Below, in pieces: positions 9,596 to 20,329 of a stretch of 64,000 nt of DNA. This stretch comes from Neofusicoccum parvum (taxonomy: Eukaryota; Ascomycota; Dothideomycetes; Botryosphaeriales; Botryosphaeriaceae). Numbering within the stretch: position 1 is the stretch's first letter; the number at the start of each line of letters is the position of its first letter. Location of the stretch: contig CP087206.1 of the NCBI GenBank assembly GCA_020912385.1, positions 186,001 through 250,000 on the forward strand, given 5' to 3'. Under the pieces are notes generated by a model, which did no database searches, was not told the origin of the DNA, and saw only the letters and a program-made list of their open reading frames with translations. Position numbers and translations under genes: made by a program.

Positions 9596-12500
9596 TCATT
9601 TCTGCATGAACCATGAACCGTGTAACACGAATGAAGCCCAGTCAAATGGAGCTCGTGTATCTGGACGTTTCTTGAGCCTGCAAATGGCTGCCTGGACGAC
9701 ACGGGCAAGGTCAACATTTAAACAGTCTCGAGACTTCTCCCTTGTGAGAGCATTGTTGAAAGCAGTTGTGAACGCTGCAGCTGTGTCCACTTTTACTTTC
9801 CACAGTGTTCCTGTGATGGAGGAAGCACCAGCGCAGAGGAGTGAAGTTGTAATTCCCAACGGCTCGTCTCCCTGGGAGTGGGACTCTGACGCTGACGCGC
9901 ATGCCATGAGCATCACATTGGAAGCCCTGATTCTGGTCTTGAACATATCCAGCGCTGTGAAGCGTGGTGATACTGTTGTTCCAGAGTCGTCGGCTTCCGG
10001 CGCAAGCACCAACCCTTGATGCAGCATGTTCTCCTGCTCGAAGTCACAGTGACCGAAAAAGTACACAAAGTCTGCGTCGAAAGCCTGGGAGACGGATGAT
10101 AGCGAAGCTTCGTTTCCGAATAGGGAAGACGATCCCGGGTTTTTAGTGGCGATCTTGCGGATAGATGAGTATATTTGGTCTCGCGTGGCTCTCTCCGATG
10201 CTCCGAAAGCCCCGGATTCCGTCTCTTCAAATACCGCAATGAAGGACCGGCCGATATCTGTAGCCGTACGCTGTCGATAAAGTTGTCTAGAGGCACAATG
10301 TTCGAGCGTCGTCATGCTGCTGGTGTATACAATCGGATTCCGTTCGATGAGGCTTGTGTCCGAGTTCTCGTCAATGATGGCTGCATGAAGTGGCATGCCA
10401 TGCAGCACCCCGGCCGGACAGAATACAAGCAAGTCACCATCGTTTGTCTCCTGGACAACTTCTTGCACATACTTAAACAGCTTTCGCAATGCTGCAATCG
10501 GGTTGTGAGGTGGGGCGTTGTCGGCGGTCTTGTTCTCGGGCATTTCATCCTCTTCCAATGGATGATTCTTTCGGCCCTCTTGCCGCAGGTAGGTTTTCTT
10601 CCACTCTGTGGCGTCTTCGACCGTCAGACCAATTGCTACCTTTTTGACTTCAGACTCGGAGACAATCAAGCAATGAATATGACCGTTAATGGCCACCCAA
10701 TCGACAAATACGACTCTGCTCTGGCCTTCGGCAGCCCTCCGTTTACCCAGATCCCGAAGACCGGAGACCGAAACGGGCTGGCCTTCTCGCAGATCTAGCA
10801 CCTTTTGTAGGATAGGCTTGGCCCGCATCTTCTTCCGGAGCGCATCGAGTTGCTTCTGCAGGTAAATCTTCTCCGAAGACTGCGCCTCTCCAATACTCTC
10901 AAGCAGACTTCGTTCCTGGTCCATCTGCTCGCGGAGCTCTGGGTGCTGGTCTATCTCGGAAACAAGGTCTGCCGGAAGGTTGACACCCAGCGCGAGCATG
11001 TCCGAGACGCTTCGGGCTTTCGACCTCTGGATCCAATTCCACGTGTTTTCATAATCTTCGACATGGTTATGCACTTGAATTGCCACGTCATATACGGCCT
11101 GTGCATTGTCGTCCCTCCGCAGCGCTTGCTTGGCAAGCACAGCCCGCTCTGGCTTCAGCGCTGCCATGTCACACCGCTCAATTGTCGCCAGCGTCTCAGC
11201 TTCCTCGACGTATTTCAACGTCATTTGCATCGGCGATGTGGTGCTCAATCCGAACCATGTCTTCACAAGAACACCCTGTTGAAGACCTCTGTACCAGAGC
11301 AGCATGAGGAGTCGCGTGATCATCTGCTCAGACCCAAAATTGCCAGTGCCTTTCAGAAGGCCTTTTGCTTCCTCGTAGCTGCTGGCAGCTTTTTCGAAGT
11401 CGTCCGATCGTGATGGCTTGCCGTTGAATTGCCAGATGGAGTCGTAGCAAAGAGCTATGCTCTGCTTCGCCAGAGACATGTTGAACTTATGCCCGACATC
11501 ACGGAACATAACAAACGTTTTCTCGTGGAGCTCCAGTGACTCTTGCATGAGCTTCAGCTTGTCTTCCTGGATGGCGGAAAGATGCGACTCGTTGAACAGC
11601 AGACGCGCCTCGGTCTGGAGTGCGTTGATGGTCCAGAGGCTGGCTTGGGATTTATCCAAATGCTTGGTGGCAGAGTGGATAGCCTCCAGGCAAGGTTCTA
11701 TCAGACTTCTCGTCTCTTTGATTGGGCGCAGGTTCCAGTGGATCAGGTAGAGATTCGAGATGTGCGATAACCGCAGGACTTCATTGCCCCGATCCTGGAG
11801 AGAAGCTGTGTTCTTAATCATTCCTTCAGCCTTCTCGATCTCTCCGCGAAGCGCTGAAAGCTCTGATTCGTGATCCAATACCTCGGTCCCTCCCTGTAAG
11901 CGCTGGTAGAATGGGTCGAGTCCAAGAAGGATGACCATCCGCCGAGGTAGAACCTCGGGACGTCGACCAAGGCATGCCATAGCACTTGCTGTGTCGCCGA
12001 TCTTAGTGTATGCCTCATACAACTTCATCAATGTGTCGGCGATCAGGAACGGTGCTTCCATGTCGGACATATCGGCATACATTTTCTCGAGAACCTCGAG
12101 ACCCTTGCCAACGTTGGCACCGCTCTGCTGCCAGCGGGTGAAGTTGAGGTTCGTCTGGGAAACCCAGTCAAAGTTGTTCTTGCAGATGTCCTTGAAGCGC
12201 AGCAGCTCTGAATCGATCTCAACCAAGGTTTCTTCTTCCAGTCTTCCAAATTCGTGCATCTGGAGTTGGGCATATGCGCGAAGAGCGTCAATTGCCCCAG
12301 TCCAGTAGCCGACTTCTTCCATGCTCTTCTTAATTCCAAGTAGCTCCTCCCCAGCCTTCTGTGTGGAGGTCTTCGGAATCCGCTTTTCGAGAAGCTTGGC
12401 ACGGACGGACAGAATGCCGTAGGCATGGCCTACACTGCCGTAAATTTTGCTGGCCTCCTCCATATGCCCAACCCACTCGTCGCTGGTACTCGTCTCTTGA

Positions 12501-13242
12501 AGACACTCTGCGTACTCGATGATTGTTTCGGCGCGAACGAGATCGGGGACGTCGGGATGGTTCATGATTTCTCGGAGTAGCTTTTGTTTCGTGGCATGAT
12601 CGGTCTCGTCTGTATTCGTTCCGTGACCTGCGATACGAGCCACTCGAAGAGCCTCCGCATAGCGTTCTTCCTTAATCAGGAAACCGAATATCTCAAGGAT
12701 GATGGATGGCTCTAATGCCAGCACAGTTACATTTGGCATGTATCCGTATACGGTACGGAGGGCGCAGAGAGTGTGGTAGAGCACGGTAATGGACACCTAA
12801 ATTAAATGGTCAGATCATGAGTATTAAATGCTAACGCTGGCTTACTCACGGCTCTCTTGTTATATTGCTCAATAGCTCTGCCTTCGATCTGTTCATGGAA
12901 TATTCGTTGAAGGGTGTCTATCGAACTCCCGAATTTGACTTCACCAATCACAGTGACCGTGGCCTTGAGCATATCGTATAGAGCGACGCAGATTTTGTCG
13001 GCGTCTTGATGATCGAGAAGCTTTGAAAGCTCCTCGAGCTTCTCACGAGAGTCCCCGATGAGTCCTTGCTCTACCTTCATGGAAGCATACTCCAGAATAA
13101 GGAAACAGTCCTTTTGATCTGAAGCTGCAAGCTTTTCGTACAGTACTGCGGCTTTGTTGTAGAAGCCGAGGTCACGGAGGCGCTGCGCCTCGTGAATTTC
13201 GGCACGTCTTGGATCTGTCGACATTTCCACGTTACTCTGCAA
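9596..13242 (-). CDS. Helical-repeat (TPR-like) protein with C-terminal CHAT caspase-like protease domain
   Basis: Two exons (13242-12850 and 12796-9596) joined across a 53-nt intron give 1197 aa; a start at 13224 is an alternative. The first 800 or so residues are helical and TPR-like, with repeated YxxA, LxxA and WxxA patterns. The C-terminal third is a CHAT domain. The catalytic His lies in VYFFGHCDF and the catalytic Cys in NVMLMACAS, followed by the GITTSLLCAGASSITGTLWKV block typical of CHAT. CHAT proteins are caspase/separase-related peptidases. TPR-CHAT proteins act in prokaryotic CRISPR-associated and gasdermin defence, and fungal CHAT proteins occur near cell-death effectors. It is divergent from the gene at 13565. 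Protease activity is inferred from an intact dyad. Confidence 0.85.
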
Positions 13243-13564
13243 TGTATTCAGGCGAACAAAAACTTGTGGGAGATATTTGTCTAAAAAGAATGGAAAGCGG
13301 GGAGCTCGGAGGGCTTCGGAATTGTGTGATGAACAGCATCTCAGCCGCAGCTGAACGGTATCTCGCCAAGTGCTTCAGCCATGTACTATGGCTGCATGTC
13401 TCCAAGCTCATTCGAGATATGTTCTGTGTAGTCACACGGGCATTCCTCAGCTGCTTCAGCCACTTGGTGCTATCTCGTAGATAACTGACACCATTGGGTG
13501 GGTAAGTGGCTATCCTTGTCCTGCCAAGCACTCAGAAGAGGATAGTAACAGCCACAAACCCGAA
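13243..13564. promoter_or_regulatory. Bidirectional promoter region of the CHAT pair
   Basis: Only 322 bp separate the start codons of the divergent CHAT gene and its partner, so the two probably share control elements. No TATA box or known operator stands out. Confidence 0.5.
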
Positions 13565-14642
13565 ATGGACAGCCTAGGCCAGTCTGAAATACGAGAAGGT
13601 TTTGTGGCAGCAGGCTATTTACTTAGGACATTTGCAACCAAAACTTGCTCGGCAAGCGCTTTACACGATTCAAACATGAATGGCCAAACAACAACATGCG
13701 CAGATGCAGAGGAAATCCACAGCAACGAGCAGTATTCCAGGGTAACGGAGCTCGAGCTGGACACCACAGATCTGAAACTCAGTGCAAAAGCGCCCAAGGA
13801 CATCACCGAGGCCGCACACCGTGCCGTTCGCAACAGCGTCCATCGTTGGCGCACGTCCGGCGATGTTATCCACCTGTCGCATGGGACGTTCCAAGGCAAA
13901 CCTGCAACGCTCATCGTGTTTAACTTCCGTTTCATGTTTGAATCCAAGAGCTCGAACCGCTTCTCCAGAGGTGAGATTCGGCTGAACTTCCTCCCCGCGG
14001 ATGGCGAAGATGGGTCTTGGCCGACCGTCAGACAATTTGGACCGCGCCTCATCCACAGCATGGTGACCCTTGCGGAGGTCACATCTACTGGCAGTCTTAC
14101 ATCTATGGCATCGGCTTCGGCAGGTCCAACTCCGTTTCAAATTGGGGTTGAAGCCACCAAAGAGAAATCTGTCACGTTCCCGAAGGAATACCGGACGGAG
14201 GTCATCGGAGAGTCATGGACCAGTGACGAAGCAGACGAGGAGGGCTGTGAAGAAGATGATGCTGTTAATTGGACATTGACGGAGAACAAGAGGCAAGCCG
14301 ATGGCATCCCGCGAGAGTTTCGGGCGGCGGTGGTTGTCCAGAAAGACGCTCCAACATTTATGGCCACCGTGCAGATCAGAGCAAAGACCAGTTCGGGACT
14401 GACGCTCTTCGGATGGCCATGGTCTCGACCGAGTCCACTTCTCTTCAAGGAGGATGTGTCGTTCGGGAACGGACCGGAGACAAACATCTTTGATGAGATG
14501 CAGGAACGTCATTGGCTTGAGCTTATCGGGATTGACCGGCCTTATTCGGTAAGTTATTGAATATATTGATACGGCAGTAGTAGTACTGACAATACTTCAG
14601 AGAGTCCGAGCTACTCAAAGGCATGCCGAGAAGGAGGTGTAA
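13565..14642 (+). CDS. Unrecognised beta-rich protein divergent from the CHAT protease
   Basis: Two exons (13565-14548 and 14601-14642) joined across a 52-nt intron give 341 aa; a start at Met38 (13676) is possible. I do not recognise the family. Most of the chain alternates short hydrophobic strands with polar turns. Examples are DVIHLSHGTF followed by PATLIVFNFRFMFE, and later FRAAVVVQK and FMATVQIRAKTSSG. An acidic linker lies near residues 215-235 and a Trp/Pro patch (FGWPWSRPSP) near the C-terminus. No signal peptide is evident. The head-to-head position suggests it may be a substrate, regulator or effector of the CHAT protease. A pore-forming or gasdermin-like role is only a hypothesis. 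Confidence 0.7.
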
Positions 14643-15382
14643 AAAGTTGGGCGTAGGTGGCTCTACGTATGATTTCAGGCCCGAAACTCATATACTTGAA
14701 GCATAATTTTGTGTCAGAGATTCCCATCAGGAGCTTTCTAGGCGTAGATGTGCGTTTTCGTCCTTGATTCAGAAATTGCTCAGCTTAGATAAGGGAGGTT
14801 GATTCGCAACAGTAGTACTTGGACTCATGAGATTCAAAGTCCCAGCCGACGGCAAGCGCGGCTATGCTCTCGATACGCGAAGTTATGTAGGAAGGTTAAG
14901 ACTCTATCATGAAAATATAGCACAGGATTTGAGACGCTTGCGTTGGCCGAATGCATTGGCTCTCCATCATCGCGAGTTGTCACTGGCTATGGGAATGCTG
15001 ATGAAAGTTGCTCCAACGTAGACTACAACTTTTTTTTGTTCAAGACACGCTCCAATCAAATCCACACTTCCCATCTTCTGATTGGTTGCTTTATTACGCA
15101 ATGCAGTTCTCTTCACCTATGGAGAGCACCCAGGTACGATGGTTACCAGTGTAAGGATGAGAAGAAGCTGCAAGGGATGTCTGGGCGGAACAGATGCAAC
15201 AGGAATGCGTGGAAACAGAAGACAGTCTAGCTGAGCTTCTTGTTTTCATTATGGAGAAATAAAGAACTTTGGAATCAATCTCATTTATCCATGATCTGAT
15301 ATTACAACTCCTCCGTTTTGGGGTCTCATAAGTTCCAAAGAAGATAGATGTTGTATGTCAAGACTACCTTGCTGCACCACAT
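14643..15382. other. Intergenic region
   Basis: 740 bp between convergent genes. AT-rich stretches fit 3' untranslated and terminator sequence of both neighbours. No gene or repeat is apparent. Confidence 0.5.
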
Positions 15383-16216
15383 TCACATTTTCCCAACCGC
15401 TTGCTTGACAATCTCATCTGCAGATGCATCCAGAATGCCTGCATCTACTAGACTTTGGAATCGGTCCTTCCAGAACTCCCATCTCTCCAACGTGAACCCT
15501 TCGCCGCCCTCCCACAAGCCTTCCTGTGCATGCAAGTATCTAACCCCACGATCAGGAACATCGTCGGCCTTTCGCAGGGCATCGCTCGCATACAAGGCCC
15601 ATTGCGCCGCCGCAACAACATCGATAAGCAGCATCTTCCGTCGTTCATCATCGTTGAGCGGCCTTCGGCTTCCACCGTCGTAGCTCTCGGGCGGGCTCTC
15701 GAGTACCCCCTTGAATTCCGACCACGCCAAAGACTTAACCTTAACGCTAGGCCTGAACGGTGAGGACAGGAGCTTCGCCGAAAAAGCGTTGAAGTGGGAA
15801 TACTGCTCTGCAGCACCATGGAGACCGATGTCGGCGTTCTGCTGGGCGGGCTTCCCCAAATTACCTTCTCTTGAAGACCAGAGAGAGCCATGGCGGTCTC
15901 TCCAGTCCGAAGGGAACTCATTTATCCACTTCGAAAGACCCGGGTCATCTGTTGCGTTGTCGTGCTTTGCTTGTATGGCGAGAACAACCTCAATGATGGT
16001 TTCGTGATGTTGGGGAAGCTCCGCTGCTGCGTCGAACAACAGATTCCAGAGACGCCATGCGGTGTCGTCTTGGCGCTTGAGGTTGCCGGATATGATGTGT
16101 TCGGCTGCAGTTTCCGAAGAGATGTTGCCGGAGAAGAGCTGGTGAAGAGGGTCCGTGTGGACGCGTAATGCGCCGTAGTCGACAGCGATCTTGGACTGAA
16201 ACCAGGACTCGGTCAT
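15383..16216 (-). CDS. DUF3632-like fungal protein
   Basis: A single-exon 277-aa soluble protein. It is mainly helical and Trp-rich, with stretches such as AWRLWNLLFDAA, WRDRHGSLW and VAAAQWALYASDALR. The C-terminal part, LERWEFWKDRFQSLVD, resembles the ending of the fungal DUF3632 family, whose function is unknown. Its length is also in the usual range. No signal peptide or membrane segment is seen. The family link was made by eye and is moderate; no catalytic motif is visible. Confidence 0.7.
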   Translation of the reverse strand: MTESWFQSKIAVDYGALRVHTDPLHQLFSGNISSETAAEHIISGNLKRQDDTAWRLWNLLFDAAAELPQHHETIIEVVLAIQAKHDNATDDPGLSKWINEFPSDWRDRHGSLWSSREGNLGKPAQQNADIGLHGAAEQYSHFNAFSAKLLSSPFRPSVKVKSLAWSEFKGVLESPPESYDGGSRRPLNDDERRKMLLIDVVAAAQWALYASDALRKADDVPDRGVRYLHAQEGLWEGGEGFTLERWEFWKDRFQSLVDAGILDASADEIVKQAVGKM

Positions 16217-17155
16217 GGTGTGGTGATTTGCAAGAATAGTTGTGGGTTTGGAGCGGCAACTAATGGCTTAAAAGGAGGAGTGGATGACAGGTTGCGCTTT
16301 TGCTCGTTTCGAGGCAGCAACCCCCGGTGAGCAGTCAATGTGACGTCACTGCTGCGCCAAGTCTTTTATTTTCAATGCCGAGGAAAGACTTGCCAAGCAA
16401 TGCTGTGCATGCTGACAGTGTGGACTACATCGGGAAATGTGTTGTTCCTCTCAGCGGCGAGGAACCAACAAGTGGGGTCAACTCCGCCACGACGTCATGC
16501 GTTTGTGGACATGATCTGCACACAATGATCGAAGGACAGACATCGACGAGGTTCATTGGTCGACACTAGGCAGAGCCTTTCTCTGCTGCCTGCCGTTCTT
16601 GGCTCAAAGGATTCGATCGAAGTAATCCTCTCCCCAAGGTAGGTCACGCCCACAGTCATACCTACAGCTTCTGATAGGTTGTACTTGCCAGTGCGGCTGT
16701 GGCGTTGCGGGATGCCTTAGAGCCGCATCCTTCTGCAGACGCCGCCCCACACTGAAATGACCAAATGAGCCATGATATACATACGCCTACACTTGAGCTG
16801 AATTCAAGACAACAGCTGCCAAGTAGTTCATAGCCACTCTCATCGCCCCAATGAGCACTACACACCAACTTTGCTAAGAATTGTCGCGAGCACAAAGACT
16901 CAAATCACTTCTCTTCAAGTAATGCCAACACCATTCAATAATCCTCTGATTTATTTTCGGTGAAGGCAACCCTTCGCCGCCAAGATCGTGAGGCCCAGGA
17001 TTCCACCTTCGAAATAATCCATGGGGGCCACCAGTTGTATAAGTAAGGGTCAGAGGACCGGAAGCAACAACATAATCAGATCATTGCATTCACGACTATT
17101 CAAATATCAACATCTTCATCGCCGAATCTATTCATCACTACATTCCAACGCCATC
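16217..17155. other. Intergenic region
   Basis: 940 bp between divergent genes. GTATAAGTA at about 17037 probably serves as the TATA element of the RNase gene, 115 bp before its ATG. No other feature is clear. Confidence 0.45.
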
Positions 17156-17779
17156 ATGAAGGTCGTCCTCTTTACTGCTTCCTTGCTCGTTGCCCACGCT
17201 ATCGCGGCGCCAACCACCTTGACTCGGATTAAGCGGGACATTACAAACGTCCCAGATGCCTTGGTGGACTGCGGTAAGACAAGCCACTCGTTCCCATCTG
17301 TGTAGCAAGAATACTCTCCTGACACTTATATCATAAGATGGCGAGAAATTCAACGACTTCCAAATTCAAGACGCAGCTCAGCAAGGTGTTGATAACACCC
17401 GCGGGCCTGGCGGTCCTCAGCCAGGTGAGATTAGCAGATGCCAATCATTCTCACTGCACCGAAACTGACCCATTCAGGTGGTTATCCCAAAGAGTTTGAG
17501 AACCGCGAGGGGTTTAGCCTTCCGAATTGCCCCAGTGGTGAAGGCACTCTAGCCGAGTTCCCTATCCTAGACAACGGCAAAGTATATGGCGGCGGCAGGC
17601 CCGGTGCCTACAGAGTTATCTATCAGGAAAGGGGTTCTGGTAACGGTCGCTACTGCGGACTAGTCTATCACCCTGTAAGCCGGCATCTTGATTCCTCAAA
17701 GTCTGAGGCGCATTCACTGACTTTACTTCTCCGCGACATCCAGACGGAGGACGATCCCGGCTTCGAACAGTGCTCGTAG
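17156..17779 (+). CDS. Secreted RNase T1/N1-family protein with a substituted catalytic residue
   Basis: Four exons (17156-17273, 17338-17424, 17478-17674, 17744-17779) give 145 aa. A signal peptide (about 1-18) and a short pro-segment ending in a KR dibasic site (26-27) precede the mature domain. The RNase T1 fold is recognisable from YPKEFENREGF, AEFPIL, the VYGGGRPGAYRVIY block and YCGLVYH. By this alignment E95, R114 and H133 match Glu58, Arg77 and His92 of RNase T1. Lys73 replaces His40. Four cysteines (39, 86, 128, 144) could form two disulfides. The family cuts single-stranded RNA after guanosine. With one catalytic residue changed it may be a weaker nuclease or an RNase-fold effector. 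Confidence 0.85.
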
Positions 17780-18305
17780 GATCCAGGTTCAGTGGGATCG
17801 CATAGTAGATCGGAAGACTAAATTCATTTGCATGTAGCAACTGACTTCACTCAATGCCAAATCACAGTCGTTTCACCTTGATTTACAAACACACATTATA
17901 ACCGTGTATATCCCATCCAAGAAAAAACTCGGCAAAACTTTCATCAGGTAATGCTCCAAGAGAGCAGGTGCTGTATTTTTCTAACAGACATCTCTTGATA
18001 GCTACACCACTAGAATTAGGATTCTTGGTTTGGATTATGCAGTGGGATAGCAAAAATGAATATAAGGCAGTAAAAGCATATCAAAACCCATGAGAACGAC
18101 GGCTGTGACAACAGTGCTGGGATTGCGGACTACAAAGGCGAACAAAATCCGGATTGGAAATGCTCTGTGCGATCAACTATTTTGTTACAAACAGTTTTGG
18201 CGTTAGTGAAAGTTGCGCTGGGCCAGACCTTTAAAATCTGATGATGCATATACTTCTCTATCGCTAATACTTGGTAAGATACTTCATGAGCGTGCTTTTT
18301 GGATT
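17780..18305. other. Intergenic region
   Basis: 526 bp of AT-rich sequence between convergent genes with no supported gene. Confidence 0.5.
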
Positions 18306-18928
18306 TCATCCTTGACTCCTCCTAGTACTCATATTCAATTCCATGTAATCGCCAGCGTCATTTTCATCATAGGTTTGAGCGTCGTCAAGCAAGTCCAGTA
18401 CTCCAACGCCACCGGCTGCCACAGCAGCAAATAGACGCACCAACAGATTTGCAGTCGCAACACCGTATCCGTCCATGGCAGCGCTCTGAAGCGTTGCAAA
18501 TGCCCCTCTAGCAAGAACGGGCCCAAAGCTTGCCTGATAAGCTGCAGCTATCGAGCCTTTGTATCGGAAAGCCAATCAGAGACTTAATTATTTGGCAGGT
18601 GCAAGGTTGAAGAACATACCTGATCCAGGGCCCACGGGTGTGAAGCCAACAGCACCCAGCAGCGGGCCGGTGACGATGCTAGGCGCAAAGAATACGACGC
18701 CGCTTGCGACATAGAAGATCGTCTGGAACGGGTGCCTCTTGATCCAGTCCATGATGTCCCGAGGCAAATCCTCCCATTTGATTGCCGATATAGTGGCATC
18801 AACGCTGGCTCCGACCTGGGCGAAGAAACGCTGTGCATCTTGAGCGAGATCTTCCCACGGGACGCTCATGATCACCGTGAAGATGTCCTTGCCAATTCCC
18901 TCAAAGAACTGCTGCACGTCGGTAGTAA

Positions 18929-18933
18929 CCTTA
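18929..18933. repeat. Target-site duplication CCTTA (left copy)
   Basis: Five bases directly before the left LTR, repeated directly after the right LTR at 24165-24169. The 5-bp length is standard for Ty1/copia integration. Confidence 0.9.
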
Positions 18934-19071
18934 TGTTGGAAATCACGTGTACGTTAGTTGCTAGATTAGGTATAGCTTTGAGCTTGAGTATAAGGCGGGC
19001 ACCTCTCCTGCCCCCCTCACCAGCTCATGCCAAGAATCGTACTACATTCTGCACCGCGCTAATTTTCAACA
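18934..19071 (+). repeat. Left LTR (138 bp)
   Basis: Begins TGTTGGAAATC and ends TTTTCAACA. It differs from the right LTR at two sites seen by eye: TG versus TA at position 2, and CTA versus CCA near the end. Both are RIP-type transitions. Confidence 0.92.
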
Positions 19072-19084
19072 GTTATGAGCCCGG
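19072..19084 (+). other. Primer-binding site, initiator tRNA-Met anticodon-arm type
   Basis: GTTATGAGCCCGG directly follows the left LTR. It is complementary to the anticodon arm of eukaryotic initiator tRNA-Met, the half-tRNA primer used by copia elements. Confidence 0.65.
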
Positions 19085-19449
19085 AAGCGCATTAGATGCC
19101 TTCTATTAACGCTACGATCCTCCTAAACCTCTTTTAAGTGGGTTTTTCGCTGTTCTACGGCATCCGGGCAGCACTTTTAGCGTTTCTACCCTCTTTCTCT
19201 CTTAAAGAGCATCACGGAACCTCCGCTTTACTTTATTATCATCAAATAAGAGTCCTTTAATCATCTATCATTGACTGTACACTTCTCTTACTTCATTTAA
19301 GCATCTTTGAACTGTCTGATTAACCTATCTCGACGCTATAAGCTCCTCAAAGACTGTAGTAGTCCTGAAGGGCTTACAGCAATAGGAAGATTAGTATTCA
19401 ATTATCAAAGGACGTGCACAGAAGGCTAACATCTGGGAACTTGTTGATC

Positions 19450-20320
19450 TAGTAAAGCCGACGCTTCCGACGACAGAAACGAAGCCAACCATTCCTTCAA
19501 CTCAGAGTAGGGAAGCACTCGACCTCTATAGAATCAAGCTGAAGGAGTATAAGGAGTAGAAGAGATCTCTCAATGATCTTTCAGACCTCATTAAAGACTC
19601 TGTTACCTCCTATCTTCTTCCAGTCCTTCGCGGAGCCGAGTCCTCCTCTCCCTATCACTACCTAAAGGTCCTAAAGCAGCATATCGCTCCTTCAGATTTC
19701 CTCACGCGCCAGACCCTCGTTCTACAACTCGACGAGTTGAGGAAGCCTCCTAAGCGTCAGAACATTCTCAAGTGGCTTTCTGAGTGGGAGAATCTCGCCC
19801 GTAGGGCGAAGGTCTATGAGTTGCCACACGTGAACGGTAACGACGGTGCCATTGCATTCCTTACTGCATTATCGCACGTCGATTCAGAGTTCACTGTTGG
19901 CCTCATAACCGAGATTCAGAGAAACCCTACTAAGGTCCTTAAGATCACCTACCTAACGGAGCACTATCATCAACGCTACCGTACCCTTGCATTGGTAGAA
20001 GGGAAGTCTGTTTCAGCCTTTACTACTACCTTTCGTGGCGGAGAGCAAGGCAAGACAACTTTAAAGTGTTAATATAGTACCACTTATTAGTACCATGAAT
20101 GCCCTTACCTCAACAAGGACGCACGTCCTTCAGGTTGGATGCTAAGCAAGGAAGTACAAGCGAAGGTCGCTAAAGCCTTAAAGAATCCTCGAATTAAGGC
20201 AACAGTTAATGCTGCTATTTTACGGTACAAGAGCATCAATCCAACTCAGCCTAATACAGATAAGGAGCCAAAGCAGACCTCAAAGCAGACCTCAACCACT
20301 AAGGATGGCGGGTAGGACTC
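19450..20320 (+). pseudogene. Decayed copia gag region
   Basis: The longest open part, 19737-20072, encodes a copia-type Gag core with an LDELRKPP and WLSEWENLAR stretch. Upstream and downstream the same frame continues through TAG and TAA stops. A degenerate zinc-knuckle-like Cys/His region (about 20065-20110) follows, with stop codons where Gln would fit. It is non-functional. Confidence 0.75.
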
Positions 20321-20329
20321 ATCTAACGA

